Shown: positions 1 to 9,813, counted from the stretch's first letter. The stretch is DNA of 64,000 nt from Candidatus Zhuqueibacterota bacterium (GCA_029262055.1 JAJDAD010000014.1:1-64000); one strand, 5' to 3'. Program-made: numbers and translations. Notes: generated by a model from the letters alone, not told the origin.

Positions 1-1910
1 ATATCATAACGATAGATTTTTTGATCGCGGCTGACAAACCATGCCTTGTCATCCTCGATGAACAAATCCAGGACATTGCTTAGATCAACCATACGCTGGA
101 ACGGTGACTCTTGCCAACTGTAACCTCCCGATTCCTTTGGAGTGCCCAGCCGGACTCTCTCTCTTTTCCGGCCCGCAATTGCCCAAACGCGGCCCTGGTT
201 GTCTTGAGTAAGGAGATTAACCTTTAATAGTGAATCCGCAAAGAAAGGCGCCAGAGATGAATCCAAAAGGAACTTATCAGAATCTGGGGCAGGCGTATAC
301 AGACCTGCGTAGGTAGCAATTCTGATTCGGTTATCAATCGCATAAACAAAGGCAAGACCCTCAGGAAGTCCATGAGAATGGTTGAAGGTTACTTTGTCAC
401 CTTGTAATGGGTCGTCATCCTTGAGCATAACCCTTGTAACACCCTGAGAAGGTGTTCCAAGCCATAGACGTCCCAGGCGATCTTGCACAATTGTCCGGAT
501 GTCCTCGGAAACACCGGTCACTCTGCCAAGAGATCTCCATTGACCACCAACCGATTTCAGACAGACCAATCCAGTCTTAGTTCCGGCATAAACAAGCCCA
601 TCCTTTTCCGGTGATTGAAAAAAGCAATAGGTTGCAACGCCAACCTTTTCTACTAGTGAAACCCTATTCTGATGGATCTGATAGATGCCGTCAGCAGCGC
701 CTACAAGCAATCCATCACTTGTTGAATGCAAAGACCAGGCTTGTTCTGAAATGCCAGTGATTGGTTTAAAACCTGGGACACCGGTCTAATTTTTCGAAAC
801 AGTATCATAATGAAATACGCCCAGGTTCGTCGCGACGTATAGTTCACCCCTGTGCTTCACTAAAGCGTGCGGCGTTCCACCCAGGCTCAAACGTTGGTCT
901 AGAATTGAAAAAGGGGACGGGAATTCTAGCCGCGATAGACCGTTATTTTGACTAATCCATATCCCGGATTCATTATCATGGAAAACAAAATGTACTTTGT
1001 CATCGAGCAGACCGAGCGCCCTATTTAGGACTTGTTGAACGCGACCATCATGATCGATTACAATGAGCCCGCCAAGTGTGGTTCCCAGAGCCCAACGTGG
1101 TTCCTTTGTGTTTATCATGACGCCGTGGTACACTTTGGCCTGTTTCAGAAAATCATCCGCTTCTGTTTTAAAGGGCGTAATGGTAGAACCGTCGAAAATA
1201 TAAAGACCATCTGTCCTGGTACCGAGAAGCACTTTGCCTTTTGTAAATGGAATAATCACGTAGGTTGTTTTGGTCCTGAACTCATCACCCTGGGGAATCA
1301 GAAGCAGAGAATCGCCTTGCAGCGTTTGGATACCCACGCCACGATCCCAAACATAAATCTCATCACGGACTTGCGCGAGATAACCAAAGGATTTTTGAGG
1401 TTGCCAGGTTATTAGTTTACGACCATCCCACCTGCAAAGGAACCTACTGGTGCGAAAGTAGATACCATGAGTCGTGGAACATACTTCCCAGATCATTCCA
1501 AAATTTCGATAGGCTTCCTCAAGCCTGTCAGCGAGTGAAACGAAGACAAGGCTTCCCGTTGAGTCTGGCTGTAGATAACCAAAATCGCCACGACCGCCGA
1601 TATAAATAACCCCTTGTTTGTCAATGGCCAAGGACACCACCGATTCTCCGCTGAGTGGATGGTGAACTCGCCAGGTGACGCCATCATACTCCAACAAGCC
1701 GGCCGTATTGCCAATGTACATAATGCCACGCTGGTCCTGAACCATAGCCCAATTCTGAGGGTGGGCATCATATTCATTCAAATAATTCTGGACAAAGGGC
1801 ACTCCAGTCTGTGAGGAGACAAAGGAGGCGCTTATCTCCTGCGGGTATAGGCGAGAAACAAGAAAATATGTAGCCGCAATAGAAAGAAACAGTAGAAAAT
1901 TCTTATACAT
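1..1910 (-). pseudogene. Two-component-regulator propeller sensor protein interrupted by an in-frame TAG (also cut by window edge)
   Basis: The frame starts at an ATG (1908-1910) followed by a hydrophobic signal/anchor segment (FLLFLSIAATYFLV). An earlier TTG at 1926-1928 is possible but unlikely. It then encodes repeated short beta-propeller blades with motifs such as GIMYIGNTAGLLEYDG and GIWISQNNGLSRLE, typical of the periplasmic sensor half of hybrid histidine kinases. The frame meets TAG at 786-788. Directly after it, in the same frame and without another stop, about 261 further codons run to base 1 and encode more of the same repeats (DGLLVGAADGIYQI, RTIVQDRLGRLWLGT). No frame change is needed, so one amber codon splits one gene. 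It could be a point-mutated pseudogene, a sequencing error or stop readthrough. Any kinase or output part would lie beyond the left edge. The propeller family is clear, but the sensed ligand is unknown. Confidence 0.75.
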
Positions 1911-2008
1911 GGTCGAGTTTGGCGTCAATCTGTTGGTGCCTATTATTTTTTTTGAGGAGGTACTGCACGAGAGCCGAGAATAGGATGCTCATGGTCATCA
2001 GTCCGTAG

Positions 2009-2027
2009 GGTGCGGTCCTACCGCACC
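2009..2027. repeat. Perfect inverted repeat GGTGCGGT-CCT-ACCGCACC
   Basis: Eight-base arms with a three-base loop. There is no following T-tract on either strand, so it is a poor intrinsic terminator. It lies about 100 bp upstream of the propeller gene and could be an operator or an RNA hairpin. Confidence 0.5.
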
Positions 2028-2207
2028 TCATCATCTCTTTCACCAAGAGTCGGTCTCTGCGCGCGACCAGTCTTTCTGTACCATACCCTTATGGTTGCGG
2101 AAAAACGGTTGCGTACTATTCGAACAAGGTAGGCCTCAGTTGCACCAGATGCAAGGGAAGGGTCGACACTAAATGCGTAGAATCACGCACCGCATCTCAA
2201 TAATCTA

Positions 2208-2235
2208 TTGATTTTTCCCTGCTGACTGTTATATT
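2208..2235 (+). promoter_or_regulatory. Sigma70-like promoter upstream of tRNA-Leu(UAA)
   Basis: TTGATT (2208-2213), 16-bp spacer, TATATT (2230-2235). The -10 matches consensus at five of six bases and the -35 at four. Transcription would start near 2242, about 118 nt before the tRNA. The assignment rests on motif and position only. Confidence 0.5.
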
Positions 2236-2359
2236 AGCGTGCAATCGCAGGGTTTATGCAGGCGCGGATTTCACGACTATATGCGCTGGATCCCTGCGAG
2301 TATCACGAGCCGTCGCTAGCAGACATCAGGCTGAATCACCTGGTGTGTGTTATGAGTTT

Positions 2360-2445
2360 GCCGGGGTGGCGGAATTGGTAGACGCAAGGGACTTAAAATC
2401 CCTCGGAGATTTATCTCCGTGCCGGTTCGATTCCGGCCCTCGGCA
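2360..2445 (+). tRNA. tRNA-Leu (anticodon UAA)
   Basis: The acceptor stem GCCGGGG pairs with CCTCGGC (one G-U), with D arm, anticodon loop CTTAAAA (anticodon TAA), a long class II variable arm (cggagatttatctccg) and T arm GCCGG-TTCGATT-CCGGC. The discriminator base is A and the 3' CCA is not encoded. It decodes UUA. A second leucine tRNA follows 233 bp downstream with the same 5' acceptor sequence. Confidence 0.95.
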
Positions 2446-2678
2446 CTACACTCGTCTATGTCGGCGCTTGCTTGCGCCCGGTTGCCAACGCTTCGTTCGG
2501 ATCTGTTTTAGACGTCATCTCTGGAAACGACCATATTCCGTACGGCAATCCCATCGTAAAACAGCGCCAAATAGTACTTGCTTCTTTCTCACAATATTTT
2601 AGATTCATTTGCTGCCGACGAACCTGAGTTCGATTCGGTAACGTGATTGCACCAGGTAGCCTATACGTAAACGGTATC

Positions 2679-2762
2679 GCCGGGGTGGTGAAATTGGTAG
2701 ACGCGCTGGACTCAAAATCCAGTGGGCTTCGGTCCGTGAGGGTTCGAGTCCCTCCCCCGGCA
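2679..2762 (+). tRNA. tRNA-Leu (anticodon CAA)
   Basis: Acceptor stem GCCGGGG/CCCCGGC, anticodon loop CTCAAAA (anticodon CAA), class II variable arm (gtgggcttcggtccgtg) and T arm GAGGG-TTCGAGT-CCCTC. The discriminator base is A and CCA is not encoded. It decodes UUG. It lies 60 bp upstream of the CPBP gene and may be cotranscribed with the first tRNA-Leu. Confidence 0.95.
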
Positions 2763-2822
2763 CTCAATGTATTTCACTAGCACTCCTCTTGTTCTCTATC
2801 TAATCTCATATCCTGACCAATC

Positions 2823-3578
2823 GTGTCGCATTTTCTGATCATAGCTGTTGCCGGAATCGCCGGCTTGTCTTACTTTGTCTACGTCATGGGTCACTGGCTG
2901 CTGGCAGGTCTCTTTCTGGCGACCGTGGCGACTCGCTTCATCCCCGTGGTTCGAGACTTTGGCAAATTTGTACAGTTTCTCTTCTTGTTCTGCCTGGTTG
3001 CCTTTGGCATCAGCGAACTAGGCATCGCCTATCCGTATTCCCTCATTCTCATTCTTGCCGGTCTCATGTGCGTTATTTTTTATGAAGGCCCGGAATGGGG
3101 TCGCTTGTACTTTGGCTTTGGCCGGACCGCACAATTCTTCAAGACAGCGTTGCTTTACGCGACCTTTTTCGCAGCTTTGTTTGGCCTGGCGATCTATTAT
3201 TCGGTGACACCGGCAGAAAACCCGGTTCCGCTTAGCTGGCCGGTCGACGCTCTTTTCGTGGTTGGGATAGGGTTTGCGTGCTACATGGCAATCGTAGAGG
3301 AGACCATTTTCAGGAGCTTCATCCTGCAGCGCGCCGAAGCGGCGGCCGGAGGCGTCAGTGCGGTGGTGGCGCAGGGACTGTTCTATGGTTTTATGTACTT
3401 CAAAGTTGGGGTGCCAAGTGGCGCGCCAGGCGCAGTGACCGGGGCGTTGTTCGGTATGGCTTTGGGCCACCTGGTTAAAAAAAGCGATAGCATTTATTTG
3501 GCAATGTTTGTACATTTTTTGGTTACATTGTTTGTGTTCATAGAATTGACCCTGCTTGGCAAATTTTACGGAAACTAG
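2823..3578 (+). CDS. CPBP-family (Abi/CAAX-like) intramembrane metalloprotease homologue
   Basis: 251 aa, polytopic membrane protein with about seven hydrophobic segments. The family's glutamate motif EExxxR is present (E159, E160, R164) and a late histidine motif HFLVT (H231) fits the last catalytic motif. The middle FxxxH motif is not intact: the matching stretch reads FYGFMYF with no histidine, so activity is doubtful. The GTG start at 2823 is the first in frame, close behind tRNA-Leu(CAA). The family includes prenyl endopeptidases, bacteriocin-immunity proteins and proteases of unknown substrate. Here the substrate is unknown. It heads the run DUF4416-purM-gpsA. Confidence 0.75.
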   Translation: MSHFLIIAVAGIAGLSYFVYVMGHWLLAGLFLATVATRFIPVVRDFGKFVQFLFLFCLVAFGISELGIAYPYSLILILAGLMCVIFYEGPEWGRLYFGFGRTAQFFKTALLYATFFAALFGLAIYYSVTPAENPVPLSWPVDALFVVGIGFACYMAIVEETIFRSFILQRAEAAAGGVSAVVAQGLFYGFMYFKVGVPSGAPGAVTGALFGMALGHLVKKSDSIYLAMFVHFLVTLFVFIELTLLGKFYGN

Positions 3579-4101
3579 TTTTAAGGAACCGCCGCCAGTC
3601 AAATTCGTTGTGGCAGCTTTGTTTCAAAGCCGGCCTATCCTCGACGCTACGCTGGGATGCCTGCAAGATGAGTTCGGGCTAATCGAATCACGCTCTCGTC
3701 CATTTGCCTTTAATCACACTTCATATTATTCGGATGAAATGGGACACGAACTCAGCAAGCAATTCTTCGCATTCGCAGCGATTGACCGACGGGAAAATGT
3801 CGTCGGTTTAAAGCACCTGATGCTGTCCCTGGAACACAAATTTGCAAGAGATGGCAAACGTACCATCAATCTCGATCCGGCCTATATGGAGCTCCCGAAA
3901 CTGGTAGTGACATCACGCAAGAATTTTGCCCACCGCATTTATATCGGCGAAGGGGTTTTCGGAGACGTACAACTCGTCTTCCAGCACGGGCAGTTTGTCG
4001 CCAATAACTGGACATACCCGGATTACATGCTTCCGGTTGTGCACGAGTTTATGCATGCGGTCAGGGCAACTTACGCCGGTCAACTGGGATCAGCGAAATG
4101 A
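3556..4101 (+). CDS. DUF4416 family protein
   Basis: 181 aa, soluble. It carries family features: an early PVKFVVAALF strand, a segment around Y-M-G-H-E-L, INLDPAYMELPKLVVTS, and a C-terminal NWTYPDY motif. The TTG start at 3556 overlaps the upstream gene by 23 bp. A GTG near 3610 is possible but would remove the conserved N-terminal strand. The stop overlaps the purM start by 4 bp (ATGA), so translation is probably coupled. The family function is not known. Linkage to a purine gene does not prove a role there. Confidence 0.75.
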   Translation: MANFTETSFKEPPPVKFVVAALFQSRPILDATLGCLQDEFGLIESRSRPFAFNHTSYYSDEMGHELSKQFFAFAAIDRRENVVGLKHLMLSLEHKFARDGKRTINLDPAYMELPKLVVTSRKNFAHRIYIGEGVFGDVQLVFQHGQFVANNWTYPDYMLPVVHEFMHAVRATYAGQLGSAK

Positions 4102-5114
4102 GCGCGGTCACCTACAAAGATGCAGGCGTCGATATTGCAGTCGCTGAGCGTGCGACCGACAGCATAAAAGCTCTGGCGGAGTCAACGCACAATCCAAACG
4201 TACTGAAAAACATTGGTTTGTTCTCCGGCTTTTTTCGGTTCGATTCGGCACAGTACCGGGAGCCGGTCCTGGTCTCCAGCATCGACGGTGTCGGAACCAA
4301 GGTTAAACTGGCGCAGCAGGCGGGCGTCTACAACAGCATCGGCGTCGACCTGGTCAATCACTGTGTTAACGACATAGCAGTGTGCGGCGCCAGACCACTG
4401 TTTTTCACAGATTACATTGCGGCGGACAAGCTGGAACCCGAGGCTTTTCGGGAAATTGTTAAGGGAATCGCCCTTGCATGCAAAGCGGCCGATTGTGCCC
4501 TCATCGGTGGTGAAACCGCTGAAATGCCCGGCGTCTATTCGACAGGCAGTTTCGATCTGGCCGGCTCCGTTGTCGGGGTCGTGGAGCGCGACAAGATCAT
4601 TGACGGCTCCGGGATTCTTGCCGGTGACACGTTGCTGGCCATCCCGGCAAGCGGGGTGCACACCAATGGTTTTTCTTTGATTCGCAAGCTGCTGGAACAA
4701 GACAGACTGGCCGTTTCGGATAAGCTGGATGACAGCAGTCAGACCTCAGTCGGGGAAGAGCTGCTGCGTCCGCATAAGTCCTATCTTGATTTGATCAGCA
4801 GAGTCAAAGACACGGCCGGTCTTACCGGCATATCACATGTCACAGGTGGCGGGATTGTGGGCAACAGCAACCGACTGATGCCTACGGGTTTAGAGGTTGC
4901 AGTGGACTGGTGTGCCTGGCAACCGCCTGAGATTTTTCGTTTGATTGAAAGCAGGGGAGAGCTACCGCCCGCAGAAATGCGCAAGGTCCTTAACCTCGGA
5001 GTAGGGCTCGTCTTGATTGTGCGGCCGGAGCGGATCGAAGTTTTTGAAGAAATGTGCAAGGCATCAGGTGAGAATGCATTCAGAATAGGCACGGTAGTCA
5101 CTAAGGAGGAGTAG
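4098..5114 (+). CDS. purM: Phosphoribosylformylglycinamidine cyclo-ligase (AIR synthetase)
   Basis: 338 aa, full length for the family. PurM closes the imidazole ring of formylglycinamidine ribonucleotide with ATP to give aminoimidazole ribonucleotide, step five of purine synthesis, in the cytosol. The family sequence is clear: YKDAGVDI at the N-terminus, the SIDGVGTKVKLA nucleotide-binding strand, HCVNDIAVCGARPLFFTDYIA, IGGETAEMPGVY, and HVTGGGIVGN. The start overlaps the DUF4416 stop by 4 bp. gpsA follows after 5 bp. No other pur gene lies nearby. Confidence 0.97.
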   Translation: MSAVTYKDAGVDIAVAERATDSIKALAESTHNPNVLKNIGLFSGFFRFDSAQYREPVLVSSIDGVGTKVKLAQQAGVYNSIGVDLVNHCVNDIAVCGARPLFFTDYIAADKLEPEAFREIVKGIALACKAADCALIGGETAEMPGVYSTGSFDLAGSVVGVVERDKIIDGSGILAGDTLLAIPASGVHTNGFSLIRKLLEQDRLAVSDKLDDSSQTSVGEELLRPHKSYLDLISRVKDTAGLTGISHVTGGGIVGNSNRLMPTGLEVAVDWCAWQPPEIFRLIESRGELPPAEMRKVLNLGVGLVLIVRPERIEVFEEMCKASGENAFRIGTVVTKEE

Positions 5115-5119
5115 CGGGA

Positions 5120-6112
5120 TTGGCAGATTTCAGCATAATTGGTTCGGGAAGTTGGGGCACGGCGTTGGCCGGCGTCCTGGCCGGTAACGGCAACCGCGTC
5201 TGCATGTGGGGCAGAGACGAAGGTGTGCTGAATGAAATTGCGGGAAAGCAAGTCAACAGCAAGTATCTGCCCGACGCACAACTTCCGGCTACAATCACGG
5301 TCGAAAGCGACCTGTCAAGAGCCGTGGACAAGGCAGAGGCCGTGGTAGTGGCGGTTCCGTCGCATGCCGTCAGGACTGTATTGCAGGACACTGATTTTCC
5401 TAAAAAAATGATTGTGGTGAGCGTTGCCAAAGGCATCGAAAACGGAACACTGCTACGGGTTAGTGAAATCCTGGAGGAAAAGTTTGACGCCGACAGAATT
5501 GCAGTTCTGTCAGGACCCAGCCATGCCGAAGAGGTCAGCCGCGGCGTTCCTACTCTAATGGTAGGCGCATCGAAATCGCTGGAAGTGGCAAAGTGGGTGC
5601 AGCAGGCGTTCATGTCTTCTACGTTTCGGGTTTATACGCACCGCGACGTAGTCGGTGTTGAGATTGGCGGCGCCCTGAAGAATGTTATTGCGTTTGCCGC
5701 CGGGGTCATCGACGGAGTCGGGGGCGGCGACAACACCAAAGCAGCGCTGATCACGCGGGCGCTGGTAGAGACGACCCGGCTGGGAACCAAACTTGGGGCG
5801 GAGCCTCTGACATTTGCCGGGTTGTCGGGAATGGGCGATCTGATCGTGACCTGCATGAGCCGGCACAGCAGAAACCGGCATCTCGGCGAACAAATCGGCC
5901 AGGGCAAGAGTCTGAGCGAGGCGCTTGCCGGAATGGTGATGGTTGCCGAAAGTGTCCGAACAACGGAATCGGCCTATGAGCTGGCCCGGCGGCATGGCGT
6001 AGAGGTGCCGATTATCAAAGAGGCATACAATGTGCTTTTTGAGGACAAAGACCCGCACACGGCTGTGCATGAGCTCATGACCCGCGCTGCCAAGGTCGAG
6101 GACTGGGGATAA
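5120..6112 (+). CDS. gpsA: NAD(P)-dependent glycerol-3-phosphate dehydrogenase
   Basis: 330 aa. It reduces dihydroxyacetone phosphate to sn-glycerol 3-phosphate for phospholipid synthesis. It has an N-terminal Rossmann motif GSGSWGTALA, the GPSHAEEV loop, the catalytic-lysine region GALKNVIAFAAG, and the C-terminal helical domain with TFAGLSGMGDLIVTC. It starts with TTG at 5120 after a strong AAGGAGGAG site that overlaps the end of purM. Confidence 0.97.
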   Translation: MADFSIIGSGSWGTALAGVLAGNGNRVCMWGRDEGVLNEIAGKQVNSKYLPDAQLPATITVESDLSRAVDKAEAVVVAVPSHAVRTVLQDTDFPKKMIVVSVAKGIENGTLLRVSEILEEKFDADRIAVLSGPSHAEEVSRGVPTLMVGASKSLEVAKWVQQAFMSSTFRVYTHRDVVGVEIGGALKNVIAFAAGVIDGVGGGDNTKAALITRALVETTRLGTKLGAEPLTFAGLSGMGDLIVTCMSRHSRNRHLGEQIGQGKSLSEALAGMVMVAESVRTTESAYELARRHGVEVPIIKEAYNVLFEDKDPHTAVHELMTRAAKVEDWG

Positions 6113-6127
6113 GCGAAGGGACTGAAA

Positions 6128-6964
6128 ATGATTAAATCTATCTTAATGCCGGTGGACGGCTCGGGATACACCGAGGCACAACTCAAACACAGTATTCGTC
6201 TTGCCAAAAACTTCGGTGCCGTAATTCGCGTTTTGTCCATCGTCGACGTTCGGATCTTTGAGTGGGCGGTCGTAATGGGTAACGACGGCTTCGTGCCGAT
6301 GATGCCATCGAATGTCTACAAGGAAGAATCCCGGAAAATTATCGAGGGCAAGGCACAGGCGGTGTTGGACAAGTGCTCCGGCATCCTCACCAAGGACAAG
6401 ATTGACTTCTCGGTCGAAAGGATAGACGGCTCCCCTGCGGACATAATCTGCGAGAAGGCTCCGCTGGTGGACCTGCTGGTCATTGGCGCCAGGGGCGAGT
6501 TCGAAAAGTGGAAGAAAACGCTGGTGGGCGCCACCGCTGATGCCGTGGTGCGGCAGTGGAACAAAGCCATCATGCTGACCCCGAAGAAGTTCAAGAAAAT
6601 TTCCAAAATCATGTTTGCTTATGACGGCAGTGAGCGCTCAAATCGTGCCTTGCAATTGGTTGGTCTGCTGGCAACACAATTGAAAGCCCCGGTTACCGTT
6701 ATCAACGTACAGGACAAAGAGTCGCTGCGCCAGAAACTGCTGGAGGAGGCCGGACAATATTTGGAACCGTACAAGATTTCGGTAGACTTGGTGGGCGTTT
6801 CCGGTAATCCGGAGAAGGAGATTCCCAAGGTGTGCGAGGAGCGCAAGTGTGACCTCATCATCATGGGAGCATTTGGCCACTCACGAATACGTGAGGCGAT
6901 TCTGGGTAGTACGACCGAACAGGTCATCCGCAACACAGACGTTCCGGTGTTGCTTTCCAAATGA
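6128..6964 (+). CDS. Tandem universal stress protein (two UspA domains)
   Basis: 278 aa with two UspA folds, about residues 1-150 and 155-278. Each starts with a strand plus D/YDGSE-type loop (MPVDGSGYTEA; FAYDGSERSNRA). The second domain has the ATP-binding pattern GAFGHSRIREAILGSTTEQV, while the first has a looser version (GARGEFEKWKKTLVGATADAV). Such proteins bind ATP or AMP and act in stress survival. The specific role cannot be read from the sequence. Its start (ATG 6128) has an AAGGGA site and it follows gpsA closely. Confidence 0.9.
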   Translation: MIKSILMPVDGSGYTEAQLKHSIRLAKNFGAVIRVLSIVDVRIFEWAVVMGNDGFVPMMPSNVYKEESRKIIEGKAQAVLDKCSGILTKDKIDFSVERIDGSPADIICEKAPLVDLLVIGARGEFEKWKKTLVGATADAVVRQWNKAIMLTPKKFKKISKIMFAYDGSERSNRALQLVGLLATQLKAPVTVINVQDKESLRQKLLEEAGQYLEPYKISVDLVGVSGNPEKEIPKVCEERKCDLIIMGAFGHSRIREAILGSTTEQVIRNTDVPVLLSK

Positions 6965-7080
6965 ACTGACAGAGTGGTAAGATTTGATCAAGTTTCTCTG
7001 TGCCGGAGTCGAGCGGAGCGGTCCTCAGGCACGGGTAGAGTGTGAAAGACCGCTTTGCAAACCAAGACCAGGACAACTTA

Positions 7081-8376
7081 ATGGCAGAAAGAATCTATAT
7101 TTCAGACGCTGGTGACCATGTTGGTCAGGAAGTCAGTGTTCAGGGTTGGCTGTACAACAAGCGCTCAGCAGGCAAGCTGTGGTTCCTGTTGGTCAGAGAT
7201 GGAACCGGGATTATCCAGTCGGTTGTTTTCAAAGGCAACGTGAACGAGGCGCTCTTTCAGGAGTGCGAAGGCATCACGCAGGAATCGTCGGTTGTGGTCA
7301 CTGGTACCGTCAGTGAAGACAAACGCTCGGTTGGAGGCTTCGAGTTGCAGGTGTCAGACCTGCAGGTCCAGCAACTGGCCGAAGAATATCCTATCACACC
7401 AAAGGAGCACGGAACCACTTTTCTGATGGACCACCGTCATCTCTGGCTGCGTTCGGTCAAGCAGAATGCGATTCTGCGCATCCGGCATGAGATTATCCGG
7501 GCCTGCCGGGATTTCTTCGACGGCCGCGGCTTTACGCTGATCGACGCGCCCGTGTTTACCCCGAATGCCTGTGAAGGGACGACAACGCTGTTTGAAACGG
7601 AGTATTTTGGGTCGAAAGCCTACCTGACCCAGAGCGGCCAGCTTTATATGGAATCCGGCGCTATGGCTTTCGGAAAGGTGTATTGCTTCGGGCCGACGTT
7701 CAGAGCGGAGAAGTCGAAGACGCGCCGGCATCTAACCGAGTTCTGGATGATCGAGCCGGAAGTGGCGTACATGGATCTGGATGGCGACATGGATCTGGCT
7801 GAAGATTTTGTGAGCCACGTCGTGCAAACCGTTCTCAAGAACAAGCAAGCGGAGCTCAAGGCAATTGAGCGGGACACAACAGCGCTTGAGCGGGTGGTAA
7901 AACCGTTTCCCCGCATCAGTTACGATGAGGCGGTAGCGATTTTGAAAAAGAACAATGTCGAGTTTGAGGACGGCAATGATTTTGGGGGCACGGATGAAAC
8001 CGTCATTTCCGAGGCCTTCGACCGGCCGGTGATGGTGCACAGGTACCCGGCGCAGATAAAGGCATTTTACATGAAACAGGATCCCGAAGATGAGAGTAAG
8101 GCGCTGTGCGTGGACGTGCTGGCGCCGGAAGGGTACGGTGAAATCATAGGCGGTGGTCAGCGCGAGGATGACCTGGCTGTCCTGCAGCGCAAGATCAAGG
8201 AACATGAGCTGCCGGAAGAAGCGTTCCAATGGTATTTGGACCTGCGGCGCTACGGTACGGTCCCGCATGCGGGATTTGGCATGGGAATTGAGCGCGTGGT
8301 GTCATGGATCTGCGGTCTGAGCCATCTGCGCGAAGCGATTCCCTTTCCGCGGCTTATGCATAGACTGAGTCCCTGA
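7081..8376 (+). CDS. asnS: Asparagine--tRNA ligase
   Basis: About 431 aa. It charges tRNA-Asn. It has an N-terminal OB-fold anticodon-binding domain ([19 protein letters not shown]) and a class II catalytic core with [21 protein letters not shown] (motif 2) and [17 protein letters not shown] (motif 3). The FWMIEPE form and the AsnRS-like ends favour Asn over Asp. I prefer ATG 7081 (AGGA site just upstream) over an in-frame GTG at 7042, because the protein usually begins a few residues before the OB strand. Confidence 0.93.
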   Translation: MAERIYISDAGDHVGQEVSVQGWLYNKRSAGKLWFLLVRDGTGIIQSVVFKGNVNEALFQECEGITQESSVVVTGTVSEDKRSVGGFELQVSDLQVQQLAEEYPITPKEHGTTFLMDHRHLWLRSVKQNAILRIRHEIIRACRDFFDGRGFTLIDAPVFTPNACEGTTTLFETEYFGSKAYLTQSGQLYMESGAMAFGKVYCFGPTFRAEKSKTRRHLTEFWMIEPEVAYMDLDGDMDLAEDFVSHVVQTVLKNKQAELKAIERDTTALERVVKPFPRISYDEAVAILKKNNVEFEDGNDFGGTDETVISEAFDRPVMVHRYPAQIKAFYMKQDPEDESKALCVDVLAPEGYGEIIGGGQREDDLAVLQRKIKEHELPEEAFQWYLDLRRYGTVPHAGFGMGIERVVSWICGLSHLREAIPFPRLMHRLSP

Positions 8377-8377
8377 G

Positions 8378-8845
8378 TTGGCGCGCCAGGATGTCATCGC
8401 TGTCATCGGCGGCGCGGACTGTTCCGATGACATTTCCGACATGGCACAGGCGGTGGGCAGGGAAATCGCCCGGCGCGGAGCTGCCCTGATTTGCGGCGGT
8501 CGCGGCGGCGTGATGACGGCTGCTTGCCGGGGAGCCAAAGAGGAAGGAGGGATGACCATCGGTGTTTTGCCTGGCAGCGATCGGAGCGACGCAAATGAGT
8601 TCGTGGACGTCGCAATCGCCACGGGCATGACGGATGCGCGCAACGTGATCATCGCGCGCAGTGCCGATGCGGCCATCGCCATCGACGGCTCCTACGGCAC
8701 CCTGTCCGAGATCGCTTTCTGTAGGAAATTCGAGGTGCCGGTCATCGGCTTGCGGACCTGGGCGGTGGATGACCGCATCATACAAGCAAGCGGGCCGGCG
8801 CAAGCAGTGGAGCTGGCCTTCTCAAGATTACAGGCGCTGCAATGA
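8378..8845 (+). CDS. TIGR00725-type LOG-like nucleotide-binding protein
   Basis: 155 aa, Rossmann-like. It has an N-terminal IAVIGGADCSDD, the glycine-rich CGGRGGVMTAACRGAKEEGG and a PGSD loop, followed by DGSYGTLSEIAF, which resembles the PGGxGTxxE motif of lysine-decarboxylase-like (LOG) proteins. Cytokinin-riboside phosphoribohydrolase activity is known in some LOG proteins but not established for this subgroup. TTG start one base after asnS; the stop overlaps acyP by 4 bp. Confidence 0.8.
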   Translation: MARQDVIAVIGGADCSDDISDMAQAVGREIARRGAALICGGRGGVMTAACRGAKEEGGMTIGVLPGSDRSDANEFVDVAIATGMTDARNVIIARSADAAIAIDGSYGTLSEIAFCRKFEVPVIGLRTWAVDDRIIQASGPAQAVELAFSRLQALQ

Positions 8846-9117
8846 GTGTCGCGGTTCGTCTCATCGCCAGCGGCCGCGTACAGGGCGTCGGATTCCGTTG
8901 GTTTATTCAACGGCAGGCCAACGAACTTGCGTTGAACGGTTTTGTGAGAAATCTGCCGAATGGCGATGTAGAAATAGAGGCAGTCGGTCCGCCCGCCAGC
9001 ATCGACAAGTTGATACAAAAGACACGAACAGGTCCCGCTTTTGCAAGCGTGGCAGGTGTCGGAATCGAATGGTTGGATTCATGCCCTGAGCATGAATCAT
9101 TTGAAGTTGCGTTATAA
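8842..9117 (+). CDS. acyP: Acylphosphatase
   Basis: 91 aa, the usual size. It hydrolyses carboxyl-phosphate bonds of acyl phosphates in the cytosol. The conserved [11 protein letters not shown] loop with the phosphate-binding arginine is present, as is the [17 protein letters not shown] strand-turn with the catalytic asparagine. The start overlaps the LOG-like gene stop by 4 bp. apt follows after 20 bp. Confidence 0.95.
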   Translation: MSVAVRLIASGRVQGVGFRWFIQRQANELALNGFVRNLPNGDVEIEAVGPPASIDKLIQKTRTGPAFASVAGVGIEWLDSCPEHESFEVAL

Positions 9118-9137
9118 CCCAAGACGGAGAAGATACA

Positions 9138-9659
9138 ATGGACTTGCAGTCGCATATCAGGAATGTGCAAGATTTTCCCAAGGAGGGAATCGGGTTTAAA
9201 GACATCACGACACTGCTCAAGGACGGCCAAGCTTTTCGTGCGGCTGTGGACGAATTGTCAGCCCCTTTTGCGGAACAAGGTATTTCGAAAGTGGTGGGCA
9301 TAGAATCGCGCGGATTTGTTTTTGGTACGGTTATGGCCTACAATTGGAACATCGGCTTTGTACCGGTCAGGAAACCCGGGAAACTGCCGGCGGACACCCT
9401 GCGCGAGGAATACGAACTGGAATACGGAACCGACAGTCTGGAGATTCATCAGGACGCAATCATGGCCGGCGAAAAGGTGCTGATCGTCGACGATCTGTTG
9501 GCCACGGGCGGAACTGCTGCGGCAACGGTTAAACTGGTCGAAAAGCTGGGTGGCGATATTGCCGGGATCGCGTTTTTGATTGAACTGGCCTTTCTCAGCG
9601 GCCGCAAAAAACTGGAGGGACACAGGATACTCTCCCTGATCAAGTACGACGCGGAGTAA
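9138..9659 (+). CDS. apt: Adenine phosphoribosyltransferase
   Basis: 173 aa. It salvages adenine with PRPP to AMP. The PRPP-binding motif [16 protein letters not shown] is intact. The N-terminal hood [15 protein letters not shown] and the [12 protein letters not shown] segment are typical of Apt, and the KPGKLP flexible loop is present. Good upstream site (GGAGAAG). It is the last gene of the co-directional run starting at the tRNA-Leu genes. Confidence 0.96.
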   Translation: MDLQSHIRNVQDFPKEGIGFKDITTLLKDGQAFRAAVDELSAPFAEQGISKVVGIESRGFVFGTVMAYNWNIGFVPVRKPGKLPADTLREEYELEYGTDSLEIHQDAIMAGEKVLIVDDLLATGGTAAATVKLVEKLGGDIAGIAFLIELAFLSGRKKLEGHRILSLIKYDAE

Positions 9660-9813
9660 CCCGCACCCGGGACAGGAATCTTGACCTCAAAGCGGGCGCC
9701 ACAAGCGGGGCAGTTGTCTGCTTGCGCTGATGTTTTTCAATGACTTTTACGTTTTTTGTTCTTATTATTATGAGTTAACCTGATAACTGTTTCACTGAAA
9801 TGCGGAGGATATC

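Larger units (their letters stand above)
1911..2359. other. Intergenic region between propeller gene and first tRNA
   Basis: About 450 bases with no supported gene. It holds a perfect 8-bp inverted repeat (2009-2027) and a sigma70-like promoter for the tRNA side (2208-2235). No promoter for the leftward propeller gene could be called with confidence. Confidence 0.6.

Noticed and set aside
1032-1415. 127-aa plus-strand frame within the propeller gene
   Set aside because: Antisense shadow with no ribosome site or family features.
2345-2767. Two open frames over the tRNA-Leu genes, including a minus-strand one reading GGGTRTLTDRSPLDFESS
   Set aside because: This is the well-known false translation of a leucine tRNA; the tRNA structures explain the sequence fully.
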